Virus record (IMG/VR): IMGVR_UViG_3300021085_000058
Coordinates: 1 to 46,431 of that record
From: a virus
Direction: 5' to 3' (one strand)
DNA: 46,431 bases
Shown: piece after piece, positions 16,633 through 25,800 of the stretch
Layout of the letters: each line of letters starts with the position of its first letter
Position numbering within the stretch: the stretch's first letter is position 1
Translations under genes and position numbers: made by a program
The notes under the pieces: model-generated
What the model was told of the DNA's origin: nothing
Seen by the model: the letters and a program-made list of their open reading frames with translations, nothing else
The model's database searches: none

Positions 16633-17377
16633 GTTTTATAATTGTTAGTCCTGTAGAGGATGGTTTCTTTGGATATGCACCTTCATTAAAAAAATCAAAT
16701 CTTTGCCATTCTGATCCTATTTCATTAATAAACTTAGCAGGTCCATTTGCAAATTCATCATGATGGTTTTGATCAGTAATATCTTTTGTGACTATGTAAT
16801 TCTCAGCGTATCTAATGTCTGTATCGTGAATAGATATCATACCGTATTCAGATAATAGAGAACTGTATAGTTCAAAGTCCTGTTTTACATCTTCATAAGA
16901 ATGCCCAGCATCAATATGTAGATAATCTATTTTAATATCTTCTTTGACAAAAAAGTCATAAAATGCTTTTTCTGTAGTTTCATTAATTATTCTAGGAGAG
17001 AATATTTTTCTAAAGAATGAACCTTCTGGTAGCCAGTCTACATTACCTCCTACTTTATTAGCAGCATCTACTATAAAGGTAGTACCTATATCACCCCAAT
17101 TATAATCTCTATCTCCTTCAAATATCTCAGTATCATATAAATCTACTCTAGCCTGAGTCATAATACGAGGTATAAATCCTCCTCCGGATCCTAAACAAAC
17201 ACATACTTTAGCTCTCATATACTGAATCATAGAGTATATTAATAGACCATCACCTAGATGAAAATCTGTAGCACCGTGAGTCCATCTATACTCTACAGGT
17301 TTAAGATTAATCTTATCGTCCTCTAAAATTTGATTATTAGTTATGAAACTCTGTATGTATTTCTTATCTATTATCAT
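16625..17377 (-). CDS. Class I SAM-dependent methyltransferase
   Basis: This 250-aa protein has a Rossmann-type SAM-binding glycine motif, VCLGSGGGFIP (60-70), and the phrase IDYLHIDAGHSYEDVKQDF (150-168), typical of the Methyltransf_24 / cephalosporin hydroxylase-like group. In that group, similar enzymes often methylate sugars in glycan clusters. ISIHD at 181-185 supplies the last conserved strand. It sits between two glycosyltransferase-like genes with overlaps of eight and four bases, which supports a glycan or glycoprotein as the target. A role in modifying phage DNA is less likely given the context. Confidence 0.8.
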   Translation of the reverse strand: MIIDKKYIQSFITNNQILEDDKINLKPVEYRWTHGATDFHLGDGLLIYSMIQYMRAKVCVCLGSGGGFIPRIMTQARVDLYDTEIFEGDRDYNWGDIGTTFIVDAANKVGGNVDWLPEGSFFRKIFSPRIINETTEKAFYDFFVKEDIKIDYLHIDAGHSYEDVKQDFELYSSLLSEYGMISIHDTDIRYAENYIVTKDITDQNHHDEFANGPAKFINEIGSEWQRFDFFNEGAYPKKPSSTGLTIIKRA

Positions 17378-18231
17378 TTATTTGTTATATGATCTAAGTT
17401 TAACTCTGGTAAGTTAATTGCATTTATTAGTAAATCACATTCTCCTTTATAACCTAATTGAGTTTTATCACTAATAACATATTTCTTTCCTGGTCCATAA
17501 TGTTTAAAGTAAAGCTCTGATTCTGGAAATGGCCATATGCCTTTATCATGATCTTCTCCCCAATCCCATTTATTGCAGTCCCAGTATGTTGCTATGAGAC
17601 TTTTATAGTTTCCGAATTCTGGATGATTATCTAATATCCATCTAAGTAGTAATTGTTCTGCAAATATTAAGTATTGAGAATTTGGAACATTCATAGCAGA
17701 AAACTCTTTCATCATTTCTAAACTCCAACGGCCGTAAAATTCAGATAAATCAGTTCTAGGGAAATATAAAAAAGATACGTTTAATGAATCTTGTTGCCAT
17801 CTCAGCCTATTGGATAATTGCTTTACATATTGATCTATGTTTCCTGGGTAGTATCCTTTACCTGTCTCTAGATTTGCTACAAGTATATCGTCTTTTAGAT
17901 ATTCGTCCATGTTCTTGAACACCAGACTATCATTATCCATAATAACAAAAGGTTCTTTTTGCTCAAATACAGTTTTAACTTTATTACAAGCCCAGAAGAT
18001 ATCTCTTTTAATTTTATATGTATGTTCGTATTTAACTATCTCATCCCATAGATGGATAGCATTTGCCAAGGTGAGTGTTTCTTTTGTTAAGTCATCACAG
18101 TAGAGTACCGTATGATGATGCGGATGATTACGTTTCCATAACGTAACGGATGCTAGTAAAAGTAATATATTAAATTTACCGTAAAAACCTTTGTCGTTAT
18201 GGATATTTTCTAATACCCAAATTATTCTCAT
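17374..18231 (-). CDS. Putative GT-A type glycosyltransferase
   Basis: This 285-aa protein is the first gene of the enzyme island in transcription order. It has a DxD motif in EPFVIMDNDSLVFKN (DND at 99-101), preceded by YCDDLTKETL and a segment with DIFWACNKVK. The layout parallels that of the 281-aa protein at the other end of the island (3740-4585). The C-terminal HYGPGKKYV resembles the HGP-type motif in small sugar transferases. It overlaps the methyltransferase by four bases and lies 21 bases after the stop of the small fibre-associated gene upstream, so it may be read from the fibre transcript. Confidence 0.65.
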   Translation of the reverse strand: MRIIWVLENIHNDKGFYGKFNILLLLASVTLWKRNHPHHHTVLYCDDLTKETLTLANAIHLWDEIVKYEHTYKIKRDIFWACNKVKTVFEQKEPFVIMDNDSLVFKNMDEYLKDDILVANLETGKGYYPGNIDQYVKQLSNRLRWQQDSLNVSFLYFPRTDLSEFYGRWSLEMMKEFSAMNVPNSQYLIFAEQLLLRWILDNHPEFGNYKSLIATYWDCNKWDWGEDHDKGIWPFPESELYFKHYGPGKKYVISDKTQLGYKGECDLLINAINLPELNLDHITNK

Positions 18232-18252
18232 AAAACCTGTTTAATTTACTTA

Positions 18253-18732
18253 TTAAGCGTGTGCGTTAACAAAATACGCGTAAATGTTTTGGTAACTAGT
18301 AAATGTACTAGCTGTTAATGTTATAGTTCCTGATGTAGTTGGCTCGTCATAATTAACTAATAATGTTCCACCTCCATTAGCTGCAGAATAAAATCCTTCT
18401 AAGTAGTTAGGGTAGGTAGATGTAGCAGTAATTGTAACAGAAGATATTGAGTTAAAGTTTACGTTAGATAAATTAAAACTTGTAGTACTTGTTGGAGTAG
18501 AGTATCCACCTGTTACTGCAATATTTCCAGATGCTCCAGAACAATGTACAGTTCCGTATAGGAAGTTATTACCTCTTAATTCTGAAGCTTGATGAGGTGC
18601 TGCATCAGCAGGCTCTAGATTATCCATTACTTGATTCAAACTTATATTAGAGTCTGATGAATATGAATTGTGCCAAGCATCAAAAGTTGACCATGCTACT
18701 GATGATCCTGCTCCGTATGAATATACTGCCAT
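18253..18732 (-). CDS. Ser/Thr-rich protein, probably virion/fibre associated
   Basis: This 159-aa protein has no cysteine pattern or catalytic motif. It is rich in Ser, Thr, Gly and Asn and has a strand-turn character (SSVTITATSTYPN, GTITLTASTFTSY), which suits a small beta-structured virion or fibre-tip protein. An N-terminal part with NISLNQVMDN resembles entry segments of short phage tail proteins. It lies between the 184-aa gene (gap five bases) and the first glycosyltransferase. Function is inferred only from composition and position. Confidence 0.7.
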   Translation of the reverse strand: MAVYSYGAGSSVAWSTFDAWHNSYSSDSNISLNQVMDNLEPADAAPHQASELRGNNFLYGTVHCSGASGNIAVTGGYSTPTSTTSFNLSNVNFNSISSVTITATSTYPNYLEGFYSAANGGGTLLVNYDEPTTSGTITLTASTFTSYQNIYAYFVNAHA

Positions 18733-18737
18733 AATAT

Positions 18738-19292
18738 TTATTTTTCTTTGTTTATTATCTCTCCCTTAGGAAATATTTTTCTTAATTCTTTTTCGATATG
18801 ATAGTAACAGTATGAAGGTAAATCTCCTATAATACTATTATCTATCTTTTCTCTCTTTACTGTCTTACGGCCTACCTCTACTTGCTCTTTCTTCTTTACT
18901 ACTCTAGTTTTAGTTATCTCATCTCCATTATCATCAAAAGATATATAAGGAACTTCCCTTTCTACCTCTTGCTCTTCAAAAATAGGTTCATCTACTACAA
19001 TTGCTTCAGCCATATTAACATCAAAGAACGTCGGTAAATCAACCTCATCGCCGTCTGAAAGCTGATCAGGGTAATAAACCACCTTACTTGAAAATAACGA
19101 TCTTGCTTGTTTAAGATCTTCATCTAAGTAAGTCCTATTAAACTCCGCTGCATCTTTTTCTGACATCCAGTAAGTGACAGCAAACCTTAATCTTGACGTA
19201 ACCTTATCTATTCTATAGGTATCTATCCTACAGTATCCTTCTTTTGTTGGACCTGCAGATGTCTCCAGGTCTATTTTCATAACTAATCCCAT
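18738..19292 (-). CDS. Unknown phage protein following the S74 fibre
   Basis: This 184-aa protein has an N-terminal beta-strand region (CRIDTYRIDKVTSRLRFAVT), a YLDEDL segment and an acidic/basic central stretch with EVEREVPY and KTRVVKKKEQ. It ends in a helix with IEKELRKIFP. I do not recognise a family. The start at 19292 (MGLVMKID) could alternatively be the Met four codons later. It follows the S74 fibre gene by 15 bases, so it could be a fibre assembly partner or connector. Confidence 0.65.
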   Translation of the reverse strand: MGLVMKIDLETSAGPTKEGYCRIDTYRIDKVTSRLRFAVTYWMSEKDAAEFNRTYLDEDLKQARSLFSSKVVYYPDQLSDGDEVDLPTFFDVNMAEAIVVDEPIFEEQEVEREVPYISFDDNGDEITKTRVVKKKEQVEVGRKTVKREKIDNSIIGDLPSYCYYHIEKELRKIFPKGEIINKEK

Positions 19293-19307
19293 ATGTTAAT
19301 ATAAGAA

Positions 19308-21839
19308 TTATTTTTTTAATTCATCTACTTTTGCTGATAATTCTTTTACAGCTTCAATAAGTAGTCCTGTTATTTGTGCATAATTTACAGATTTGATACC
19401 TTCGTCATCAGTTAATACTAACTCTGGAAGAACGTTTTCTAATTCCTGAGCTATTACCCCTATTGATCTTGAGTCATCAGCTATTCTTGTAAATTCTACT
19501 CCTCTTAATTCTTTTGTCTTATCTAACGCTCCTTCGATAGTCTTAACATCTTTCTTAAGGCTTTCATCAGAGTAAGCAGTAATATCACCTGTTGCAGTAA
19601 AGTTACCTGTATACGCACCACTCATTAAGAATGTAGTACCTGATAAGGATAAACCGTTACCTGCTGAGTAAGTAGTATTTGTATCTGTATAAGATGTAAT
19701 GTACCCTGCTCCGTTAGTTAACTGGTTATTGTTAGTAATATCACAGTTTAAAGTAACTGCTCCTGAAGAACCTCCTCCTGACATTCCTGTTCCTGCAGTA
19801 ACTGATGTTATATCACCTACATTTGTTGTATACCCTGCTCCGTTAGTTATCTGGTTGTTATTAGTAACATTGGTTGCACTTGCTGCAATACCATCTAATT
19901 TAGATTTTAAAGTATTTGTGAAGTTATTTTGTGTTAACCCACCATCTCCTACTGAATAAGTTGTGTTGTTATCAGTAGATGAAATTGTTACTTTCTGAGT
20001 TGATGAATCGAAAGATACAGATGTTGCACCTGATCCTGCGAATCTAATTTCTTCATTTTCTGTTACTGTAAACTGGTCAGTACCTGCAGAGTTAGCAATT
20101 TTAAATCCATCACCCATATCTACTGTGTTAGTAAATGATGTAATGTATCCTGCTCCGTTAGTTAACTGGTTATTGTTAGTAATATTGTTTGCATCAGTAG
20201 CACCTGTATATCCAAGGTTTGCTAATGTTAATGTTCTAGTTCCTACAGATCCATTAGCGTCTGTAACACGACCACTAGTATCTGTTGATATATTAATATC
20301 TATATCTGATACTACTGTTGCTCCTGTTAATGCTCCTGTATCTACTGAAAAGTCATCTCCAGAAAAGTTAGTTGGAAGTACATAGTTAACTGTTCCTGCA
20401 GCATCTACTCCTAAGTTTGTTCTTGCAGTACCAGCATTTGCTAAGTCTGATAAGTTACTTGCTTTAGCTAATTTAGTACCAATACTAGTTGCTGTTGTAG
20501 TTGCAAAGTTAGCATCATCTCCTAATGCAGCAGCTAATTCATTTAATGTATTTAATGCAGCTGGTGATGAATCTACCACTCCTGCTACTTTAGAGTTTAC
20601 AAATGCTGCCATTGAAGCAGAAGGTGCAAAGTATGCTGATGAATTACCATCTAAAGTATCTGCATCTAATCCTGATCCTGCTCCATCTACTGTCTTAATT
20701 AAAGTTAGTATTTCTGAAGCTGATTGATCTGCTGTTGCAGAAGCTTCAATACCGTTTAATTTAGAATGATCTGCGTCTGTGAATACATTTGAGTCAGTAG
20801 CTGCTTCAACTGCTGCTCTTATTTCTGCATTTGATTGATCTGCTGTTGCTCCTGATTCTATACCGTCTAATTTAGTACCATCTGTTGCTACATCTCTTCC
20901 ATCAAATGTACTGTTAGTAGTAACAGCTCCTGTCAGTGCTCCACCGGCCTTAGGTAACGCAGCATCTGCTGTTGCTCCTTGTGCTGCTGTTGCATAATCT
21001 GAACCATCAAATGCTTTTACAGCTGCTAAGTTAGTTACTTCTGAATCCATTAAGGCTCCTGCTGCTGTTACGTTTGTTGCATCAGTAACATCTGCTCCTG
21101 CTTCAATAGCATCTAATTTAGTTTTGTCTCCATCTGCAAAAGCTCCTTCAGAAGGTTTAACCTGTAAAGTGGAGATTGTTACTCCTTTAATACCGGCTAA
21201 ATCCGTTACTTCTGAATCCATTACTGCTCCTGCAGCAGTTACATTGGTAGCATCTGTTACATCTGCTCCTGCTTCTATACCTGATAATTTAACTGCATTG
21301 TCGTTGATAGTGCCTCCTACTGACGCTGAAGTTAATTGTAATGCAATTAATGCATTTCTCTGAGTATGAGCTGAACCAGAAAGTGCGCCTCTTTCAGTAT
21401 CTGTTGAAATGCCTAATGAGTCTAAAGCATCAATTGTTGCATCTAATGATGCTGATATTTGCTCTCTTCTAGTATGAGCTGAAGAACTCAATGCTGAGGT
21501 ACTTGCTACATATTCTGCTCTTAATGCAGATGCATTAGAGCTACTAAAAGCTGTATGTGTTGCTGATGGTAATTTAGCTCCAATAGTTGTTGCTAAGGAA
21601 GCAGATAAATTAGCATCATCTCCTAATGCAGCAGCTAATTCGTCTAGTGTGTCTAAAGCTCCAGGAGCTGCACTAACTAAAGCGTTTACTTTTGCATTGG
21701 TGTATGTTTGGATTGAGCTACTAAATGTAGAGTATCCTGTTGTCTGTGTAATGTTTACCTGTGCGGATCCCGATACTAAAGGGGCGTCACTTGATGCGGT
21801 AATTATAGCATTACTAAGTATGGCACTATCTATTCTCAT
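19308..21839 (-). CDS. Tail fibre/spike protein with C-terminal S74 intramolecular chaperone
   Basis: This 843-aa protein is a trimeric-type fibre. The N-terminal half has phage tail repeat-like units (LDELAAALGDDANLSAS near residue 65 and a second one near 435) and three units with GIEAGADVTDATNV or related GIE.(G/S)A.ADQS sequences. The C-terminal ~88 residues, starting YSDESLKKDVKTI (about residue 756) and containing IGVIAQELENVLPELV, are an S74 chaperone domain. These domains trimerise the fibre and then cut themselves off at the Ser-Asp start (S757 here). A TATTTAT element lies 31 nt before the ATG. It is the probable lead gene of a transcript that continues into the enzyme island. Confidence 0.9.
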   Translation of the reverse strand: MRIDSAILSNAIITASSDAPLVSGSAQVNITQTTGYSTFSSSIQTYTNAKVNALVSAAPGALDTLDELAAALGDDANLSASLATTIGAKLPSATHTAFSSSNASALRAEYVASTSALSSSAHTRREQISASLDATIDALDSLGISTDTERGALSGSAHTQRNALIALQLTSASVGGTINDNAVKLSGIEAGADVTDATNVTAAGAVMDSEVTDLAGIKGVTISTLQVKPSEGAFADGDKTKLDAIEAGADVTDATNVTAAGALMDSEVTNLAAVKAFDGSDYATAAQGATADAALPKAGGALTGAVTTNSTFDGRDVATDGTKLDGIESGATADQSNAEIRAAVEAATDSNVFTDADHSKLNGIEASATADQSASEILTLIKTVDGAGSGLDADTLDGNSSAYFAPSASMAAFVNSKVAGVVDSSPAALNTLNELAAALGDDANFATTTATSIGTKLAKASNLSDLANAGTARTNLGVDAAGTVNYVLPTNFSGDDFSVDTGALTGATVVSDIDINISTDTSGRVTDANGSVGTRTLTLANLGYTGATDANNITNNNQLTNGAGYITSFTNTVDMGDGFKIANSAGTDQFTVTENEEIRFAGSGATSVSFDSSTQKVTISSTDNNTTYSVGDGGLTQNNFTNTLKSKLDGIAASATNVTNNNQITNGAGYTTNVGDITSVTAGTGMSGGGSSGAVTLNCDITNNNQLTNGAGYITSYTDTNTTYSAGNGLSLSGTTFLMSGAYTGNFTATGDITAYSDESLKKDVKTIEGALDKTKELRGVEFTRIADDSRSIGVIAQELENVLPELVLTDDEGIKSVNYAQITGLLIEAVKELSAKVDELKK

Positions 21840-21870
21840 TTTGTTAAGTTTTTAAGTTTTTGCGTTTATT

Positions 21871-21877
21871 ATAAATA
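21871..21877 (-). promoter_or_regulatory. Putative late promoter element TATTTAT (S74 fibre unit)
   Basis: Reads ACATATTTATAA, 31 nt before the ATG of the 843-aa fibre gene. No further clear element precedes the enzyme island until 14164, so it may drive that island too. Confidence 0.5.
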
Positions 21878-21911
21878 TGTCGTATTGTTGATTAATTGTA
21901 TTAATATTTTT

Positions 21912-22517
21912 CTATTTTTTAACGGATACTTGACCTGTAAAAGCACTATCAAATGTTAGTACTACACGGTTAGCAGAAGTTGATGTTACCGTTGCCGGTA
22001 GCATTTGATTTTTGTTATTATCGTATACTTGAACTATAGGATAATCTTCATTTAAATTGTGATCTATATTAACAGATGTAACGTTAGATATTGATTCTGT
22101 ATGAAAACCAATATTAGTAGCACTAACTGTTCCGTCTACTTCTAAGTCTGTTCCGTTAAGTAATTGTAATTTTTCAGAATTAAATCTAGCCGTTATTACG
22201 TTTAGACCGCCTCTTCTATTTGCAAATTCTATAAGTCCATCTTCTGAACCGTCTGAGGCATCATTTATTTTAGCTGTTATCTTAGCATACACTACTTCTT
22301 GGTCAGCATCATTCTCACCTTTAAACTTTAATTGTCCAAGGTAATCTGCATCTGCTGCTAAACTATTATTTCTTTTGAAGGATACTACTGGTGCTGCTGT
22401 AGAACTGTTATGATCACTTTGGATTAAAAGTGAGTCTGCAGTAGTAGTATTTACTATACTTAATGAAGATAAATTAGCGTCTGATCCGCTAGTGATAAGT
22501 TTTTTCCAATTCGGCAT
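21912..22517 (-). CDS. Short tail fibre protein sharing modules with the 1286-aa fibre
   Basis: This 201-aa protein starts MPNWKKLITSGSDANLSSL, nearly the same opening as the 1286-aa fibre (MPTWKKIVVSGSG), which suggests a shared virion-attachment segment. Its last ~65 residues (INIDHNL-like, VQVYDNNKNQMLPATVTST, LTFDSAFTGQVSV) match a module found in the middle of the 1286-aa protein (VQVYDDNDQVIIPASITST). It thus looks like a mini-fibre built from the two ends of a longer one. It has its own TATTTAT element and a 69-base leader after the terminator. Confidence 0.78.
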   Translation of the reverse strand: MPNWKKLITSGSDANLSSLSIVNTTTADSLLIQSDHNSSTAAPVVSFKRNNSLAADADYLGQLKFKGENDADQEVVYAKITAKINDASDGSEDGLIEFANRRGGLNVITARFNSEKLQLLNGTDLEVDGTVSATNIGFHTESISNVTSVNIDHNLNEDYPIVQVYDNNKNQMLPATVTSTSANRVVLTFDSAFTGQVSVKK

Positions 22518-22586
22518 GTTACTTTTTATTATGGTTGGTTACACAAAGTGCCCACTTCCTCTTACGAGGCCGATAATAGCTTTATA

Positions 22587-22593
22587 ATAAATA
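22587..22593 (-). promoter_or_regulatory. Putative late promoter element TATTTAT (short fibre)
   Basis: Reads CTCTATTTATTA, 69 nt before the ATG at 22517 and 12 bases after the T-run of the terminator. The leader includes a small CCTC-GTAA-GAGG hairpin. Confidence 0.5.
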
Positions 22594-22605
22594 GAGTAAA
22601 TATAA

Positions 22606-22626
22606 TAAAAAAAAGCCCGAAGGCTT
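22606..22626 (-). terminator. Intrinsic terminator with UUCG loop
   Basis: The minus strand reads AAGCC-TTCG-GGCTT followed by a run of T. It begins nine bases after the stop of the 80-aa gene and ends the 1286-aa fibre unit. Confidence 0.88.
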
Positions 22627-22634
22627 AATTTTAA

Positions 22635-22877
22635 TTACTTTTTATTAGGCAATTCGTTTTGTAATTTATTTATTACCTTGTAAAATAGCTCAAACTCTGT
22701 ACCTTGGTACGTAGCTTGTCTCATCTTAGATATAACAAAACTAATTTCATTACTGTCTAAAAATGCTTTATTTTGAATTTTTGATTGTTTAGGAGCAGGA
22801 GCAGGGGTATTATCAACCCCTACGCTTGCTTTTCCTTTTCTTATAATTCCCATCTTATTTAAAACCTCTTTTATCAT
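22635..22877 (-). CDS. Small protein after the 1286-aa fibre, unknown
   Basis: This 80-aa protein has a basic start (MIKEVLNKMGIIRKGKAS), a Pro/Ala linker (NTPAPAPKQ) and a helical end (ISFVISKMRQATYQGTEFEL). I do not recognise a family. It follows the fibre gene by five bases and is the last gene before the terminator, so it may be a fibre assembly factor. That role is only inferred from position. Confidence 0.65.
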   Translation of the reverse strand: MIKEVLNKMGIIRKGKASVGVDNTPAPAPKQSKIQNKAFLDSNEISFVISKMRQATYQGTEFELFYKVINKLQNELPNKK

Positions 22878-22882
22878 TTATA

Positions 22883-25800
22883 TTAATCTGCTGTGTAGAT
22901 GTAAACATCTTCACTGTCCGTCTTAACGTGTATCGAACCAACTCCTTGGAATGTTGGTGCTGCTGTTGGTGCTGCAGTAGAAGTTGTAATTGCTCCTATC
23001 TTAGCATCATGTGTAGCAGTTGTTGCTGTAGATGTTATACCATCTGCAAATCCAAATACATTCGAAGGTGAATCCCAGAATATACCTGATCCTACATTTG
23101 CTACTCCATCAGATCCTCCAAAGATAATACCTACATCTCCTGAAGCACTACCTGAGTTAAGAAGTATAAATCTATCCTCTACATTCAAGTTAGTTACCTG
23201 ATTTTCGAAAGTATCACCCTGTACTGTTAAGTCTCCTGTTACGACTACATTACCAGATAAAGTTGGGTTAGTAGTAATACCAATCTGTACTTGGTTATTA
23301 GTTACTGTAGTTTCTATTTCATTTCCTGTTCCAGCGAAAGTTAAAGTCTGTCCAGTTGCAAATGAATCTGATCCGGCAGTACCTGCTATAGTAAAGGTAG
23401 AAGAAATACTTCCTCTTGCACTATGTGCTGAAGCACTTAATGCTGCTACTTTAGCTACTCTGTCTGAATGACTACTTGCTGATAAAGCACTATCTCCAGC
23501 TACTAATTCTGCTCTTAATGCCGTAGCAGTAGAAGAACTTAATGAATTGTTTGCTGATGTAGCTAGTCCTTTGATAGCTTCTCTCTGTGTATGAGCACTA
23601 GCTGATAAAGCTGAATCACCTGCTACAAGTTCTGCTCTTAATGCAGTTGCTGTAGAAGAACTAAGTGAGTTATTAGCACTTGTTGCTAAACCTTTAATCG
23701 CTTCTCTTTGAGTATGTGCTGAACTACTTAAGTTAGTATTAGCTGTTGTCTGAGCACCGTCTAAAGCTACATATTCTGCTCTTAATCCAGTCGCAGTAGA
23801 AGAACTTAAGGAGTTATTAGCAGAAGTTGCTAGTCCTTTTATAGCTTCTCTTTGAGTATGTGCTGAAGCAGATAAAGCTGCTGTTGTGCCAGCTCCTTCT
23901 AAATTTACTATTCTAGTATTTAAAGATGAACTTAAAGCAGTATCTCCGGCTACATATTCTGATCTTATAGCTCCTGCTGCAGATCCTGAGTAAGTATTAA
24001 ATGTCGCTGTTGCTAATTTATTACCTATTGATGTTGCAATACTTGCTGAGAAGTTAGCATCGTCATTTAAAGCAGCAGCTAACTCGTCTAATGTATCTAG
24101 AGTTGCTGGAGCTGAATTAACTAATCCTGCTACCTTAGCATTTATATATGTATTCTGTGAAGCACTTAATGCTGAATCTTGTGCTAACCATTCTGCTCTT
24201 AAAGCTGTAGAAATTGAACTACTTAAACTATTATTAGCTGTAGTAGCTAATCCCTTCACAGCCTCTCTTTGAGTATGTGCTGAAGAGCTTAAGTTAGTAT
24301 TAGCTGTTGTTTGTGCACCATCTAAAGCAACATACTCAGCTCTTAAAGCTGTAGCAGTTGAACTACTTAATGAGTTATTAGCAGAAGTTGCTAATCCTTT
24401 AATAGCTTCTCTCTGTGTGTGAGCACTTGATGATAAAGCTGCTGTTGTTCCAGCTCCTTCTAATGCTACTATTCTAGTATTTAAAGCTCCGCTAATTGCA
24501 GCATCTCCTGCAACGTATTCAGTTCTTAAAGCTGTAGCAGTTGAACTACTTAATGAGTTATTTGCTGCTGTTGCTAAACCTTTAATTGCCTCTCTTTGAC
24601 CGTGTGCCGAACTACTTAATGCTGTATCTCCAGCTACGTATTCAGTTCTTAATGCTCCTGCTGCTGATCCTGAATAAGTATTAAATGTTCCTGTTGCTAA
24701 TTTATTACCTATACTCGTTGCAATCGATGCAGAGAAGTTAGCATCGTCATTTAATGCTGCTGCTAGTTCATCAAGAGTATCTAATGTTGCTGGAGCTGAG
24801 TTAACAATTCCGGCTACTTTAGCATCTATATAAGTCTTTTGTGAACTACTTAATGCAGTGTCTGCAGCTACATATTCAGATCTTAGAGCTGTTGCTGCTG
24901 AAGATGAATGAACATTTACTACTGCTATTCTTTGTGTGTGAGCTGATGCTGATGTTGCACCACCTGCTCTAGCTGCATGTGCAGAAGCACTTAATGTTGT
25001 TATGTTAGCATCTAAATGTGCATCTACTGAAGAGCTTAATGCGCTTACTACTGCTAGTCTTTGTGCATGTCCTGAACCAGATAATGCATTTATTCTACTA
25101 CTAAATGAAGCAGAAGGAGTATTAATTAAGTTTGCATAAGGAATAGATCCTGATACAACATGTCCACCTCTTGCTACAACTACTATACCTGTAGAAGCTC
25201 CATCAAAAGTAACTGTTGATGTATTAGTGTTTGTAGATGTAATACTTGCTGGAATGATTACCTGATCATTATCGTCATATACCTGTACTAATACATTCTT
25301 AGTACCAAAGTTGTGAGTTACTGCATGAGAAGTAGTACTTGTAAATTCACTAGCTACTGTAGCATTCTGATCTACTGTTATATTTGTTAAAGAAGACCCG
25401 TCTCCTTCGAATGAAGAAGCTACTACTGCCTGCCCTACTAAATTTCTAACTGTTATTGCTGAGCTATCATTAGCTGTAGCTGCTGAAGAACTTAACGTAT
25501 TAATTAACGCTACTCTTTGTGCGTGAGAAGAAGCTGATGTTGCTCCTGTTGCTCTAGCTGTATGAGCCGATGCACTCAATACTGCTATCTTAGCAACTCT
25601 ATCTCCATGTGCTGAAGCACTTAATGCAGAGTCACCTGCTACGTACTCAGCTCTTAATGCTGTTGCTGCCGAACTACTTAATGCATTATCTCCTGCTACT
25701 CTTTCAGCTCTCAAAGCAGTTGCTGCTGATCCTGAATAAGTATTATGAGTTGATGTTAGTAATCTATTTCCTATACTTGTAGCAATCGATGCCGAGAAGT

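Noticed and set aside
19699-21855. Several plus-strand frames of 60-90 codons with hydrophobic Val/Pro/Leu repeats
   Set aside because: Shadows of the Ala/Asp/Thr-rich fibre gene; they lack motifs and the repeats mirror the fibre repeats.
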